From NCBI RefSeq assembly GCF_035222485.1, contig NC_085922.1, positions 1,193,001 to 1,257,000 on the forward strand: 64,000 nt of DNA, written 5' to 3'. Shown in pieces: positions 21,490 through 32,459 of this stretch. The DNA comes from Podospora pseudoanserina (taxonomy: Eukaryota; Ascomycota; Sordariomycetes; Sordariales; Podosporaceae). The position numbers and the translations under genes are program-made. Positions within the stretch are counted from its first letter, which is position 1. Each line of letters begins with the position of its first letter. The notes below the pieces were generated by a model, which did not search any database, had not been told where the DNA came from, and saw only the letters and a list, made by a program, of their open reading frames with translations.

Positions 21490-22679
21490 ATGAAGTTGGA
21501 GAAGCTGTTGCAAGCTCTGGGACAGCAGCCCATAGAGTCGTCCGAGGAAGGTATAAAAAACGATGAAGTGAAAACCAGATATGCAACCTGGGGGTGCAAT
21601 AGTCGGGTAGACACGGACTGAATGGTCTGTCAACTAACACGCCTACTTTGCTGCCAACTAGAGACGTTTGAGCTGTTTGCCCAGGAGCTCCCCTCACAGA
21701 ATCTTGGCTTCGTCGACTCCAAGGCCTCCACAGTCGAACTGACCATCGCTGGCCGGGATCTTACCATCCATCAGTCACCTGGCGTGCTGTCATCCAACCG
21801 TGCCGGCGGCACAACAGGAGCTGGTAAACAACTCCTCCCCCGGCCCCTTTCCGACCCCTTTCCCGCCGTCACACCGCCGTTGATAACGCTTACAAGGCTA
21901 CGGACACGTCACATCCGAACGTCAGCCTTGCTCAGTGGCTTGTCTAGGATGGAAGGATAAGAGCACTGCTGACGGTATGCATAGTCGTCTGGAAAGTTAC
22001 ACCTCTCTTTGCAGAATGGATCAGCTCTGCATCATCTCTACTTTTCCAGTCTGAGATCCTGTCCTCGAACTCTCTCGTGTTGGAGCTAGGGTGTGGCATC
22101 TCAGCACTGGTCGGCCTGTGCCTGGCGCCTCGTGTCAAGGGCTACGTCTTGACCGATCAGCCTTATGTCGCCAAGTTTGTTGAGCAAAACGTTGCCGAAA
22201 ATGCTCACATCTCAGCCTCCTCCACTGGCAAAGGAAAGGCAAAAGGGAAGAAAACAAAGGCGACGGCGGCCAGTCACTCAAAAGACAACAATGTCGTCTT
22301 TACTCCCTTGGATTGGGAAACAGACGAAGCGACGCCCTCTCTTCTCACCAACCTGCCAGACACAGCAGGAAGAAAGAGCTTCGATGCTATCATTGCATGT
22401 GACTGCATCTACAACGAAGCGCTCATCGACCCGCTTGTGTCTACATGCGCTGATATCTGCCGGCTGAGAACTCGAGAGTCTGACACCGAGGCAAATCCCA
22501 CCATCTGTGTGGTTGCGCAACAGCTGAGGGACGATCAAGTCTTTGAAGGATGGCTCGCGAGATTTATGGAGTCTTTTCACACATGGAGAGCTCCTGATGA
22601 GTTGTTGCCAAATGGGTTGAAGCCGAGCTCGGGGTTTGTGGTTCATATTGGGATATTGAAGGAGGCATATACCCCTTAG
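21490..22679 (+). CDS. RKM5: RKM5-type protein lysine methyltransferase (Methyltransf_16)
   Basis: Yeast Rkm5 monomethylates ribosomal protein uL1. Three exons (21490-21550, 21662-21823, 21985-22679) with introns of 111 and 161 nt give 305 aa. Family features in order: GGTTGA-VVWKVTPLFAEWI, matching the yeast GYVLW-TPFFINWL block; the SAM-binding motif LVLELGCGISALVGL; the acidic motif region KGYVLTDQPYV; PLDWE; and the post-motif DCIYNEALIDPL. A Lys/Gly-rich insert (GKGKAKGKKTKATAAS) sits in the middle, where yeast Rkm5 also has an insertion. The ATG at 21490 is the first in frame with the downstream exons. A substrate other than uL1 is possible. Confidence 0.85.
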
Positions 22680-23119
22680 TACATGATGAATGGAAACAGC
22701 TCAGGCCACAACGAATATAATAATATCTCCCCTCTACAACCTCCCTTTCGATGCAATACCTATCCTGATTATCCCTCACACATACCACATGTCATCCACA
22801 GCTTCGTTCAACCTATCCTAGCTACTTCTACAAACCCCCTACACCACCGCCGATACCGAATTCACCACCCAGATCAATCAGATAAGATTACCAACCCAAG
22901 CCTCTTTTCTGAGTTTTAAGTCCCCCTGTCTCCTTTGACAAATGGGGAGTTATGGAGCCCTCAAAAAAGTCTCAACACCCCCTATCCATGGTATCCCGAG
23001 TCAGTCTCAGACCGGCCACCCTTGTCCTGCAAGGTATGTCGACCACAACAAAAAAAAGGATGAAAAGATTTGATACAGACAGGGATAGTTTTGGGGAAGA
23101 CGGGGGGAAAAAATAAGGA
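22680..23119. other. 3' flank of RKM5-like gene and tRNA terminator region
   Basis: AT-rich; no gene was seen. A run of T on the minus strand next to 23119 should act as the Pol III terminator of the tRNA. Confidence 0.5.
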
Positions 23120-23211
23120 CTCGGATACCGGGAGTCGAACCCGGGGCTGTTGAGGGAACAGACACTTCTGAGAAGTGAGAGTCAACGATGTTACCGCTAC
23201 ACCATACCCGA
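23120..23211 (-). tRNA. tRNA-Glu(CTC) with intron
   Basis: A 92-nt cloverleaf on the minus strand: acceptor TCGGGTA pairs with TATCCGA, D-arm GTGTAGCGGTAACAT, anticodon stem GTTGA/TCAAC, loop CT-CTC-A, T-arm CCGGGTTCGACTCCCGG. About 21 nt lie between position 37 and the 3' half of the anticodon loop, the usual place of a nuclear tRNA intron. A T-rich terminator follows. Confidence 0.93.
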
Positions 23212-23965
23212 TTTGAATCGTGGATGGTCCAATTTTGATAGGGAGAGGGTGTGGGGATGGGATATGAATAGGACTTGGAAAGGGCAAAGAGAGATGAGGT
23301 CTTTGTTGTCGCCAAGCACCTTGATATTCACGAATTAAAAATACTTTGTTCTTGAAAATCCTGCTATATCAGAGCACAAGTCTTCAACCCGGAGATATTT
23401 CAACACACAGAGAAAGATGTATACTCTTTGCTGGCAGCAGCCCCAAATAATAATCTCAATGAAAACTCCAGAGTTATTTCACCATCAACAGATGTCTAGC
23501 TAGGTAGCCAACCTAAAAAAGCCCTTCAGGTCTTGGGCTGGCTCTACGGAAGTTTCTTCAAGGACTGTTTCAAAAACCAACGATTTTTACATAGGTATCT
23601 TTCCGGGGCTATTCCAGCTCCCGTCACTAGCGTATACGTTGTCTTTTAACAGTGGGCAAGGCCACTCTTCATCTTGTCTTGCATTGGGCTCCGGCCCTTT
23701 TTTCCCCCTTAACATCATAGGTATGCTCTTTGTCAAACCCTTGCACAAGAGCCGAAATACACAAGCACATGTTGAATTGGATCTCACTGTACATTACAAA
23801 CCCGAGAGACCATAATAAACAAACACCTCTGGAAATTCAATGCAAAAAAGTCTTTTTTATATAAATCACAATCAAAGAATCCTGTGTCCTGACTTATGAC
23901 GGGATGCACGGAAATGCATCCGACAATAACTTCAAACCCAAACCCAACACTCCATCAACTAACAA
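23212..23965. other. Intergenic between two tRNA genes
   Basis: AT-rich, no coding frame of note. Confidence 0.5.
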
Positions 23966-24047
23966 GGCGTGGTGGCAGAGTGGTCTAATGCGCAAGACTA
24001 GAAATCTTGTTCCTTCGGGAGCGTCTGTTCGAATCAGGCCCACGTCG
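23966..24047 (+). tRNA. tRNA-Ser(AGA)
   Basis: An 82-nt class II tRNA. Acceptor GGCGTGG pairs with CCACGTC (one G-T pair), the anticodon stem-loop is CAAGA-CTAGAAA-TCTTG with anticodon AGA, the extra arm is GTTCCTTCGGGAGC-like, and the T-arm is CTGTTCGAATCAG. The long variable arm is diagnostic for serine. No intron. Confidence 0.93.
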
Positions 24048-24373
24048 AGACACAAACAATCTTTTCATGTTCTTGTTTTCCCTTATCCACTCCGTTGTGG
24101 ATAGGGGTAGCTTTTTGGATATAGTATATTCCTTTTTGTTACCAGCTGCCCCCAGTCTGACAGAGAGCATAACATAGGGCTGCTGTCAGACATATCAAAT
24201 CAGCTTCATTGTTCCTACAGTCGCTCAAAACAGCCAGGGTATATCCCTCAGAGCACACACTTATTATACCAGCCGAAAATAAAACAGCCAACATCGCGCC
24301 GTCCTACTATTCTTACATGCCCAACCGCATCTCTGGACTCCAAACTCCCGCCTGATCCCGCTGCTGTTCAAGT
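24048..24373. other. 3' flanks of tRNA-Ser and SEH1
   Basis: No gene was seen. Confidence 0.5.
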
Positions 24374-26128
24374 TCAACCGGTAGCCATCCTGACCCTTAC
24401 AATCCCCAACTCGCTGCTCTTCGCCCACTCCCCATTCGGCATCATCCTCCACTGCAGCAGCCTTCCCTCGTCGCCTACACTCCCCAACACAACCCCGTCA
24501 TCATCAAACCCAACCCTCCAAACCGGCGTCCTATGCCCCTCCAGCCTCGACACCATCTCAATCGTATGCCTAATCTGCCCCGGCAACCCAGTGATCTTTC
24601 TCTGCGGGTTCTTATTCGCCCCCCCATACCCAGGATGATGATCCCCCCCATACCCAGCCTCCGTCGCCAGTCCCGCTCGAATCATGCCCCCCTGCCCCAT
24701 CCCCGTCCCCGTCCCCCTCTCATCATGGACTGTTCCAATCCCTTGAACCACAGGTGTAATCCCCCCAACAACAGTAATCACATCTCTCGCCGCCGCCCTG
24801 ACCGCCGCGCTCCTCCCCTCATCCACCTCCACCCCTTGCTTCCTCGCCTTCTCAACATACCCCCCCATCTCCCTCATCGACCACCCCCTCGCCCCATCCT
24901 TCTTCTCCTCCTCCTCCTCCTTATCATACCAAGCCTGCCTCTCCACCGGCGTGTCAACCCTAAAGACCCTCACCATCCCATCCTGACACGCCGTCGCAAT
25001 AACATCATACCCCCTAATATTCCCCGCCGCCCACGCCACATCCCTCACCAAACCCCTATGCACATCCGACCTCACCTCGGCCGCGAGATAAAACCCCTTC
25101 GTCACCGTCTGCACCCCCAAACTCTGATTAATCACATCCCTCGACCGATAAATCCTCACACAGTCCAACGCAACCGTGACCAAGCTCAGCGTGTCGGGCG
25201 GGACCCCCGCCTTCAACGCGCTGTAGCACACCTCCGGGTTGGGATCAAACTGCACCTTGAACGTCGTCTCATCCCCCCTTTTCGCAGGCGGCTGGTCCCG
25301 CGAGATAGCCACCTCGTCAAGCATAGTATAGTCCGTCAAATTCTCCGGCTGCTCATTCTCGTACACCGTCAACTTCCCATCCGCGCTCACCAGCGCAAGG
25401 TAAGTATGCCTCGTCGAGTCAACATGCTTCATGCTAAAAGACCGATACGGACTCCTCGAGTTCCTCGTCTCGAAAACCGGCTTCGCCACCGCCGAACTCG
25501 AAGCCTGTGGCGGTTGTTGCGAAGGCGCAGTCTCGCTGTGCACCGACGGCGTGCCCACCGTGCTCGTCACCGCCGAGTGCGGATGAGAAGTCGTGCTCGT
25601 GTCAGTGGTCGACAAGGCACTCGCAAACCCCCCGTGATGATGAGGCCCATGACCACCAAGACCACCACTCCCCGGCCTCGACCCCTCCCTCCCACCCCCA
25701 CCGCTCTTTTCCCCCACCGCAATAGGTTGACTCCATAACGCCATCCCCCTGTTCCCCCCTCCGCCCGTGGCATTCGAAAACTTCCTCCCCGGCGCAGCCG
25801 TCGGGTCCTCGGCCCAAAGCTTAAACCTCCCCTCCACCCCCAACGAAGCCAACAGGTTGGGGTAAATCGTCGGCGGCAACCACTGCAGCTCGGTAATCTC
25901 CCCCCCGTGAGCAGTCCAGTTGTCACAGTGCCGCCACACCCCGTCCCTGTGCCGGTTGAACACGCGGACCTTGCCGTCTACCGACCCTGTCGCGCACCGG
26001 TCGCCATATTCGTTAAACGCGATCGACTGGACGAGGTCCTGGTGGCCGTGCTTGAGGATGGGCTCAAAGGTGAACTGGTCGTCGGCGAGGGGCGCCTCGT
26101 TGAGGAAGGCGGCTAGTTTTGCTGACAT
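24374..26128 (-). CDS. SEH1: Nucleoporin SEH1 (WD40 beta-propeller)
   Basis: Seh1 is part of the Y-shaped (Nup84/Nup107) nuclear pore subcomplex and of the SEA/GATOR2 complex that regulates TORC1 at the vacuole. The start MSAKLAAFLNEAPLADD gives 584 aa without introns; an upstream in-frame ATG adds a Pro/Gln-rich segment that does not look like the family. Recognisable blades: HGHQDLVQSIAFNEYGDRCA, SVDGKVRVFNR, WTAHGGEITELQWL, ASLGVEGRFKLWAED, and near the end LEGHRTPVWRVGFDDDG with the final blade LLQWRMMPNGEW. Yeast Seh1 is 349 aa; the extra length is in a Gly/Ser/His-rich loop (about residues 135-235) and a Lys/Glu plus Gly-rich loop (about residues 430-520), so this is a length-expanded fungal version. 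Confidence 0.92.
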   Translation of the reverse strand: MSAKLAAFLNEAPLADDQFTFEPILKHGHQDLVQSIAFNEYGDRCATGSVDGKVRVFNRHRDGVWRHCDNWTAHGGEITELQWLPPTIYPNLLASLGVEGRFKLWAEDPTAAPGRKFSNATGGGGNRGMALWSQPIAVGEKSGGGGREGSRPGSGGLGGHGPHHHGGFASALSTTDTSTTSHPHSAVTSTVGTPSVHSETAPSQQPPQASSSAVAKPVFETRNSRSPYRSFSMKHVDSTRHTYLALVSADGKLTVYENEQPENLTDYTMLDEVAISRDQPPAKRGDETTFKVQFDPNPEVCYSALKAGVPPDTLSLVTVALDCVRIYRSRDVINQSLGVQTVTKGFYLAAEVRSDVHRGLVRDVAWAAGNIRGYDVIATACQDGMVRVFRVDTPVERQAWYDKEEEEEKKDGARGWSMREMGGYVEKARKQGVEVDEGRSAAVRAAARDVITVVGGITPVVQGIGTVHDERGTGTGMGQGGMIRAGLATEAGYGGDHHPGYGGANKNPQRKITGLPGQIRHTIEMVSRLEGHRTPVWRVGFDDDGVVLGSVGDEGRLLQWRMMPNGEWAKSSELGIVRVRMATG

Positions 26129-26484
26129 GGCGCTGTGTTTGTGATATTGTGTTGCAAAAACAGCAGCTGGTGTGTGACTCTCCCGCCTGTCGGAAAGGGC
26201 TGGGCTGCCCTGCCTTTGCCTGGCTTTTGCTTTGGGGTAGGTGATAGGTGGGTGACAGGCTCCAACAACTGACGTCGGGAATTCCCACTCCAATAAGACC
26301 CCTGGGTCCAAGCTCCCTGCAGGGGCCCGCTCGCTCTCACATGCCGAAATTGACTTTCAAGTAGGGGGGGTTGATCACCTAGGTGTAAGAAGACATGGAT
26401 AAATCTAGAATGCCATGATTTTGTCTATGCCATTTGCTGTTGCTTTTGTTCTAGTATATTTCAACAAATATATACACAAAAAAA
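26129..26484. other. SEH1 upstream / ALG7 downstream region
   Basis: A 356-bp gap between two minus-strand genes. No gene was seen; AT-rich at the ALG7 side. Confidence 0.5.
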
Positions 26485-27997
26485 CTAAACTCCTGCTGCC
26501 CCAATGCTCCAATTATCCTCCTTGAACACCAACTGAGCCAGCCCATGCCTAACAAACAACCCAAACAACCCCACCACCATCTGCATCCCCGTAATCTCCA
26601 TCGCCAACCTATCCTCCCTCAACGGCCCCCTCCACACAAGCCAAAGATTCAAAATCGTAAAGTTCGTCGTCTCGACAAACCTCCCCTCCTCATCCACCGT
26701 AACCCCCAGCAACCTCAACCCCCCCAACACCTTCAACCCCCACGCAACCACCCCCCTCGGCTGCCTCTCCCTCGTCCAAGGCGTGACGCTCGGCTCCAGC
26801 AACCCCGTCCTCGCATTAAACCTGGGCAGCCTGTGCCTCGGACACGGCACCAGCCCAAACAACTGTGGCACCGAATAGCAAAAGTTGAATATCTGCGGCA
26901 TCAGCAGCAAGATCAACGTCTTGCTGAAATGCCCCAGAATGCTCACCACCACAAACACCATGCCCGCAAAATAACAATACGTATCCCCCACAAACACCCT
27001 CGCCGGATACCAATTGTGCCACAGCAGCGCCCCGGAAACCCCCAAAAACGGCAGCAAAAAGTACAGCGAAAACAAGTGCGAGTCCGTCGCCGGGTGGGGG
27101 TACGGCGTGAGCAAGTACAAGCAATCATTGATCGCCAGCAACACCGCAACGACAATCGACTGCGCCACCTCAATCCCGTTGATCCCCGCCAGAATGTTAA
27201 TACTGTTCGGGCTAAAAATCGCCACGCTCGCCATGTAGACGTAGTACAGCACCCCGACATTCACCAGCTCCCCCAGGTACGGCTGCAGCGGAATCGGCAC
27301 CACGATCGACGTGACGCCAAAGTCGACAAAGTAAACCACCAACAGCGGTATCGACGCAAAAGCCGGAATGAAAAACTTGTGTCGCCACCGTATGTCGAAA
27401 AGATCATCTCCTATCCCCAACAACGTGATCGACTGAAGCGATATAATCGCCGACAAATACGACGCCAACTATTTCCCCAACCCCCACCCCCCAGTCAGCC
27501 TTTATCCCTTTCCCATATGTTGTTCCCAAACTCACCTTGCTGTGCGGAAACTTATGCAGCAACCTCCCCCTCTCCACCCCCTCCACGACACTGACAACAA
27601 CATCCCTATTGCCCCCCCCGCTCGTCGCCGCCACAATGTCCTTGTAAAACGGAAACGGGATGAAGACAATAATCACCAGCAGGTACACCACCGCCGCGAT
27701 CCCCCCCATGCACTCTGGCATTTCCCGTCTATTATGCTTGCTCATGTCTGTCCCCTTCAGCCCAGCCTTCATCAGCGTCGGGCCTAACCACCTTATCATC
27801 GCAAACGACGCCGCGAAGGCGACCCCGCTGAGGGCGAGGGAGGCGATTAGAGGTTCGCCATCGCCTTGGAAGGTATTTGCCAGTACCGCGACGCAGGCGA
27901 AGGTGAGGGAGAAGAGAGAGAGGGTTTCGGTTCGGGAGAGGGAGGAGGAGGAGGAGGGCGGTAATCGGGATGGGGAACGTGAGGTGGAGGTCGTCAT
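26485..27997 (-). CDS. ALG7: UDP-GlcNAc:dolichyl-phosphate GlcNAc-1-phosphotransferase
   Basis: Catalyses the first step of dolichol-linked oligosaccharide assembly in the ER membrane, the target step of tunicamycin. Two exons (27997-27536 and 27468-26485) joined across a 67-nt intron (GTGAGT, GGCTGAC branch, AATAG) give 481 aa. The first ~40 residues include a Ser-rich tail and then a TM segment; about ten hydrophobic segments follow. Family motifs: LKGTDMSKHNRREMPECMGG (the loop binding UDP-GlcNAc), LLGIGDDLFDIRWRHKFF with the DDxxD metal/catalytic aspartates, and IFSPNSINILAGINGIEVAQ, the conserved N-x-x-N-x-x-x-G-x-N-G block. Length is near yeast Alg7 (448). It lies in tandem with SEH1 but shares no function with it. 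Confidence 0.95.
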
Positions 27998-28617
27998 GAT
28001 TGCGAGTCGTTGTCGAGAACTGAAACAGTGGCGCTCATGGCCGTGAGCGCGAAGGAAAGCGAGAGTGGTTTGCTGCGTTCGTTCGTTCGTTGGGGCGAGT
28101 CGCGAAAGAGGAAATTATTTTGGAAGGGGAGAATGGCAAAAAGGGAAAAAAGCCAGATCTCCAAAATGACGTCCCACGTTGAATCCCAACGGCGCTCGCT
28201 GTCAGCTCGAGCGCAAGCAAACAAACAGGGCCCACCAGGCGGCCTCTATGCCGTTTTGGATCACTAGGAGGAAGCTGATTGGAGCGCAATTTGCTTCTAC
28301 AAACCCCTGTTTGGGCGCTGGTTGCTCCCATGTGATTGTCAATATCTCAAGTAGGGACTTTCATGCTGAACCTAGCAGTCCTCTCGACATAGGCTTGTAG
28401 TAAGGCAGCTCCCACAGCGATTAAACATAAGAAAATTCATCTACCTAACTTTTAAGATCCCAGCACAAACCAGAAAAAAAAAATAAGCTACCGTCCCTTG
28501 ACCCCCCAACACAGCGAATCCCTGCCCAACCTTGACTTGACGTCCCTGACAACCTCTTATGTAACAACCCGCAGTCAAGCAAAGAAATGGTAGAAAACAG
28601 AGAGAGAAAAAAAGAGA
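27998..28617. other. ALG7 upstream region
   Basis: No gene was seen. A repeated GTTCGTTCGTTCGTT lies at about 28077. Confidence 0.45.
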
Positions 28618-28710
28618 CTCGGATACCGGGAGTCGAACCCGGGGCTGTTGAGAGAAACAGACACTTCTGGGAAGTGAGAGTCAACGATGTTACCGCTACA
28701 CCATACCCGA
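28618..28710 (-). tRNA. tRNA-Glu(CTC) with intron, second copy
   Basis: A 93-nt minus-strand tRNA whose mature sequence is identical by eye to the copy at 23120-23211; the intron differs by a few substitutions and is 1 nt longer. A T-run terminator follows. The same strand and shared intron indicate recent common ancestry, about 5.5 kb apart. Confidence 0.93.
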
Positions 28711-29504
28711 TTACGAAAATCGTGTGTGGTCTCCGATTTTGTTGGACACTGAGTGCGGATGATGAGACTATATCGCTCACTTTGCAACTTGGCACAGAAC
28801 ATATCATATTCTCCCTTATTTCCCTCATTGGATTCCATACATGCAATATTAGCGAGCAAGGCAGCTCAGACTTGTTTCACCACCAAAGCCGATGCAACGA
28901 GAAGGACCTAGATAAACTACCCGATGATTCCTCATCATGCATATACTTCATGTAGACTTCGAGACTTAGACTCAGAAGTCTTCACTTCCTAGCCACTTGG
29001 AAAACACAGCACCATATCTTCAAGATGAGTGGCATAGAAACCAGATACATAAATACAGTACAAGACGCCCTGCACATAATAACGACAGAAAACAGCCAAC
29101 ACTAAAATAATACCCGGGGACTGCTGCCATTATTCCCAAACAGAAAATGGCACAAAAGCAGAGAAACAAGAAAAAACATCGCTGATCCCCTCTTTCTTTC
29201 ACTGTCTTCCCTGTTTTCACCACATCCATAGTTGCCTAACGGTCCTAAATGCGCAAAAACACATCCTCTTCCATATATCTCCTGCAAACGATCCATCACC
29301 GCCGCCCCTCCTCCCAACCTCCTATCTTCACTCCCATCACCCCATGGGTCCCCGAGGAACACAGACAGGCTAGTTGGGGAACGGACTGGCGTATTGGCTC
29401 TCATCCAGGTCATCGCTGCAAGTGGTATGGTGTCAAGACCAGTAAGCGAACAAGCCCGCCTAGACGCAGAATTCCTTCCCCCCAGAGTCTGCCGCAAGGA
29501 AAAG
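28711..29504. other. Intergenic, 3' flank of NCS-1 gene
   Basis: No convincing gene. Several antisense frames overlap the NCS-1 3' end and are treated as chance. Confidence 0.5.
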
Positions 29505-30365
29505 TTACACCAACCCGTCGTAGAGCGACAGCGCCGACACAATGGTGGCATCCCGCTGCGAGCCTTCCTTGAATTCGTTCATATCAAGGCTGCCGTTCTC
29601 ATCCTTGTCCATCATCCTAAAGATTTTGCGGACGCGCTTCTCGGGGGTGTCTTCGTCTTCTGGGAGCTTAACCATGGACCCGACCTAAGTTCGCCTCTGT
29701 TAGCCTCTCCGTGTGTTTCCTCATGCACCAAATCAAAACATACCATCTTGTAAATCGCCTCCACAATCTTCAACATCTCGTCGTAGCTGATCTTTCCATC
29801 GCCGTCGATATCGTACAGTTGGAACGCCCAATCCAGCTTGTCCTCCATCTTACCCCGGCTGGTAACACTCAGAGCACAAATGAATTCTTTGAAATCAATA
29901 GTTCCTGACTTGTCCGTGTCGAATACGTTGAAGACATAGTCGGCGAATGTGCTTGGGTCACCAAAGGGGAAGAACTGGGCGTAGATCTTTTGGAATTCGC
30001 CTTTGCTCAGCATGCCGCTCGGGCAGTCCTTGAGAAAACCTATTTCGTCTTGTGAGAAGAGAACCAACCACAGGAAGAGAAGAGTGGAGGAGGGAGAAGA
30101 AGAAGACCTACCTCTATACCATTGCTGCAACTCCTTCTTGTCAAAATTGGTTGACTTCTGGAGCTCCTTCAGCTGATCGTCAGGGAGCTTCTTGGACTGC
30201 CTGTATTTCGAGCGCCCCATGTTAGCCCATGTCATGACTTTTGAGTCTTATGATTCCCGATTGTAGGGAATATTCTCCTCTCCTCCCCTCCCCTCCGCCA
30301 TTGACTATTGCTCCCTCCTCCCAGTGCCCAAACTCCAACGAGGAAAACACTCACAAGTTGCCCAT
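29505..30365 (-). CDS. NCS1: Neuronal calcium sensor 1 (frequenin) homologue
   Basis: An EF-hand calcium sensor of the recoverin family; in yeast Frq1 activates the phosphatidylinositol 4-kinase Pik1. Four coding exons (30365-30355, 30200-30112, 30039-29744, 29684-29505; introns of 154, 72 and 59 nt) give 191 aa, close to human NCS-1 (190). Exon 1 holds only 11 coding bases; joined to exon 2 it gives [12 protein letters not shown], an N-myristoylation site (G2, S6, K7). Without it the frame would start MGRSKYRQ, which lacks the motif. EF-hands: [26 protein letters not shown] and [13 protein letters not shown]; the first hand ([12 protein letters not shown]) has the usual degenerate CPSG loop. 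The C-terminus ALSLYDGLV matches the family exactly. Confidence 0.95.
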
Positions 30366-32459
30366 ATTCGCGGTTAGAGACTCTATTCGAAATCGCAATC
30401 GACGAGAGAGTATCGAAGATGCCGCGCTGGTTATCGCCGACAGGAAACCAAATCGAAGGAGGGGTTTGCGACAGTCTCTTGTCTAGGTTGAACAAGTGGG
30501 CAGCTCAATTGCTCAATCGGGCGATGGGTTCGTCTGGCGGCAGTGCTGGTGGGTGGACAGTGCGGGCAATGCGAAGCGGGGGGTTCAGTTTGTAAGCCAG
30601 TTCAAGAAACAGCAATGACAAGAAAAAGGCAAGTCTGCTTTGCGAAAACGGAGAGGAGGATTTTGCAAAATGGGTTATGGTTTGAAGACGGAGTCTCGGG
30701 GAAGGGAAAACAGATTGGAGCAAAAGCCAAAGCAAAAGGCGAGGCGAAGGCGGCCGCGGCGGGAAAGTGACGACTACTGCGGCAGTCCAGTCCTCTTTCC
30801 TGGGCTTGGGCTTGGGCTTTGGGGGGGAACCGTTGCCCGCTCCCGCCCTGAAGCATGGTGGTTTGGCGCACGGTCACTTGCACTGTACGGACAACTTACT
30901 CTTGGGCTCTCGCTGTTACACCATGGGTGCTTCGCTTTGCCTTGCCTTACCTTGTGCCCGCCTATAGTCTGAATCTTGTCAGCTTTGCTGCATACCATGA
31001 ATCTGCTCCGCCCCCTTTTCCATTCTTCATCACATGGGCAACCTCGATATGGCGTGCTGTTTTGACCTTACCTACGTCAGAAGCACACTGTGAGGCAGCA
31101 TAGGTACATTTGTGAGAGATTGCCCCTCCCTCCGGTAATTGAGGGGCACAGTACCAAACACCACCAAACAAGCTGCAAAAGAGTAGGCATGAACCTTCGA
31201 GAAACACATAAAACTGTCAGGGAGGCCAACCATGTCCCTCTCCGTGCTTGTTGCACATACAGACGGTAGACCGCAACGGCCAGGCAGCTCTTGGTCTCTC
31301 TACTGGGCGCAGCAACAACAGGCCCTTCTTACCTAGTTTGACTTCTCCCTTCCTCAGCCTCCATGTTTGATAACAGGCCACCTCAGCTCCCGCAAATCAA
31401 TCGAGAGCCTCCTCCCATCATTTCATCACCATCTCTTCCACAATCCCGCACAGTCTAGAACCACAACCCTTCTCACCGTTCCCTTTTCGAGAGAGGGGTG
31501 ATTTGCTTACCTAAGGGGGGCAGTGCAAACCCGCCAAGGAACCCCCAACCACCACTCGATAAACCGCCATGTTCCCCCCTCCTCAAATTATCTAAGCCGC
31601 CGCGCAAGAGCCAGAAACCATAAACTAGGGAGCCAAACTCTTTTTACCTTCTCAGTTCTGGCAGGCCTCTCGTCATAATCGAACCCCTGAAAAAAAGCTT
31701 GACTCTAGCAATCTCACCCAGGTACCACTCACTCTGACGTAGCTGTGTACGTACACATGTCGGCGCTCGGTATACAAAACCATAAGCAAGCGAGGGGTGC
31801 TCGGTCTTGATGGGAACAGTGGCCTGCGTACGGAGCGGCCCGGATCGGCATCGCATCCAGTGCCCCTTGGTAGCTAGGGGTGGATGGCTGAGACTGACTG
31901 ATGCCGACCCTGTGTTCCTGGCAGCTGACCCTGCCGACACGCACATACACCATCCTAGTAGTATGACATAGCACCTCTACATGAAGCCATTGTTCCAAAA
32001 TGAAAGAAATGCTTATTGAACAGTGATGATAACATTCAACAACAAAAGCTAGAAAAGAGCCTGCTATGCACAAGAGAACCTAGTCAACCATTTCAACATG
32101 CTCTTGTCCTTCCCTACATGATTTCCCCAATATTTCCCATCTCTTTTTTGGTTCCCTATCATCCATCCACCCACCTCCCAATCCCAACCCCCTCTTTTAT
32201 GTTGTATGTGTGTTGTGTGCCAAGGGGGGGAATAAAAGAAAAAAAAATGTTAAGAAAGGGGGGATAAAACGGGGCAAGTGTAAATACAAACTTTGAATAA
32301 CAGCAACAACAACAACAACAAAACCAACAACGCAAAAAAGAAAGAAAGAAAGAAAAAAAAAAGCCTGCCTGCCTGCCTTCTATAGGGTAACAAAAACCAC
32401 ACACGCTACCGCCCCTATGATGATAACACCTCCCATTCATCCCTTCCTTTTTGTTCCCT
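30366..32459. other. Intergenic region, NCS-1 promoter side and CDC45 3' side
   Basis: About 2.1 kb with no convincing gene. Near 32295-32375 there are short tandem repeats: (AAC)n, (AAAG)n and (TGCC)n. Confidence 0.5.

Noticed and set aside
24533-25738. Forward frame of about 400 codons
   Set aside because: It is the antisense of SEH1, rich in Arg/Pro/His because of the codon bias of the real gene.
26545-27594. Forward frame of about 350 codons
   Set aside because: Antisense shadow of ALG7.
29505-30365. Calcineurin B as identity of the EF-hand gene
   Set aside because: The CPSG degenerate first hand, the N-terminal QQWY[10 protein letters not shown] block and the ALSLYDGLV ending are specific to NCS-1/frequenin.
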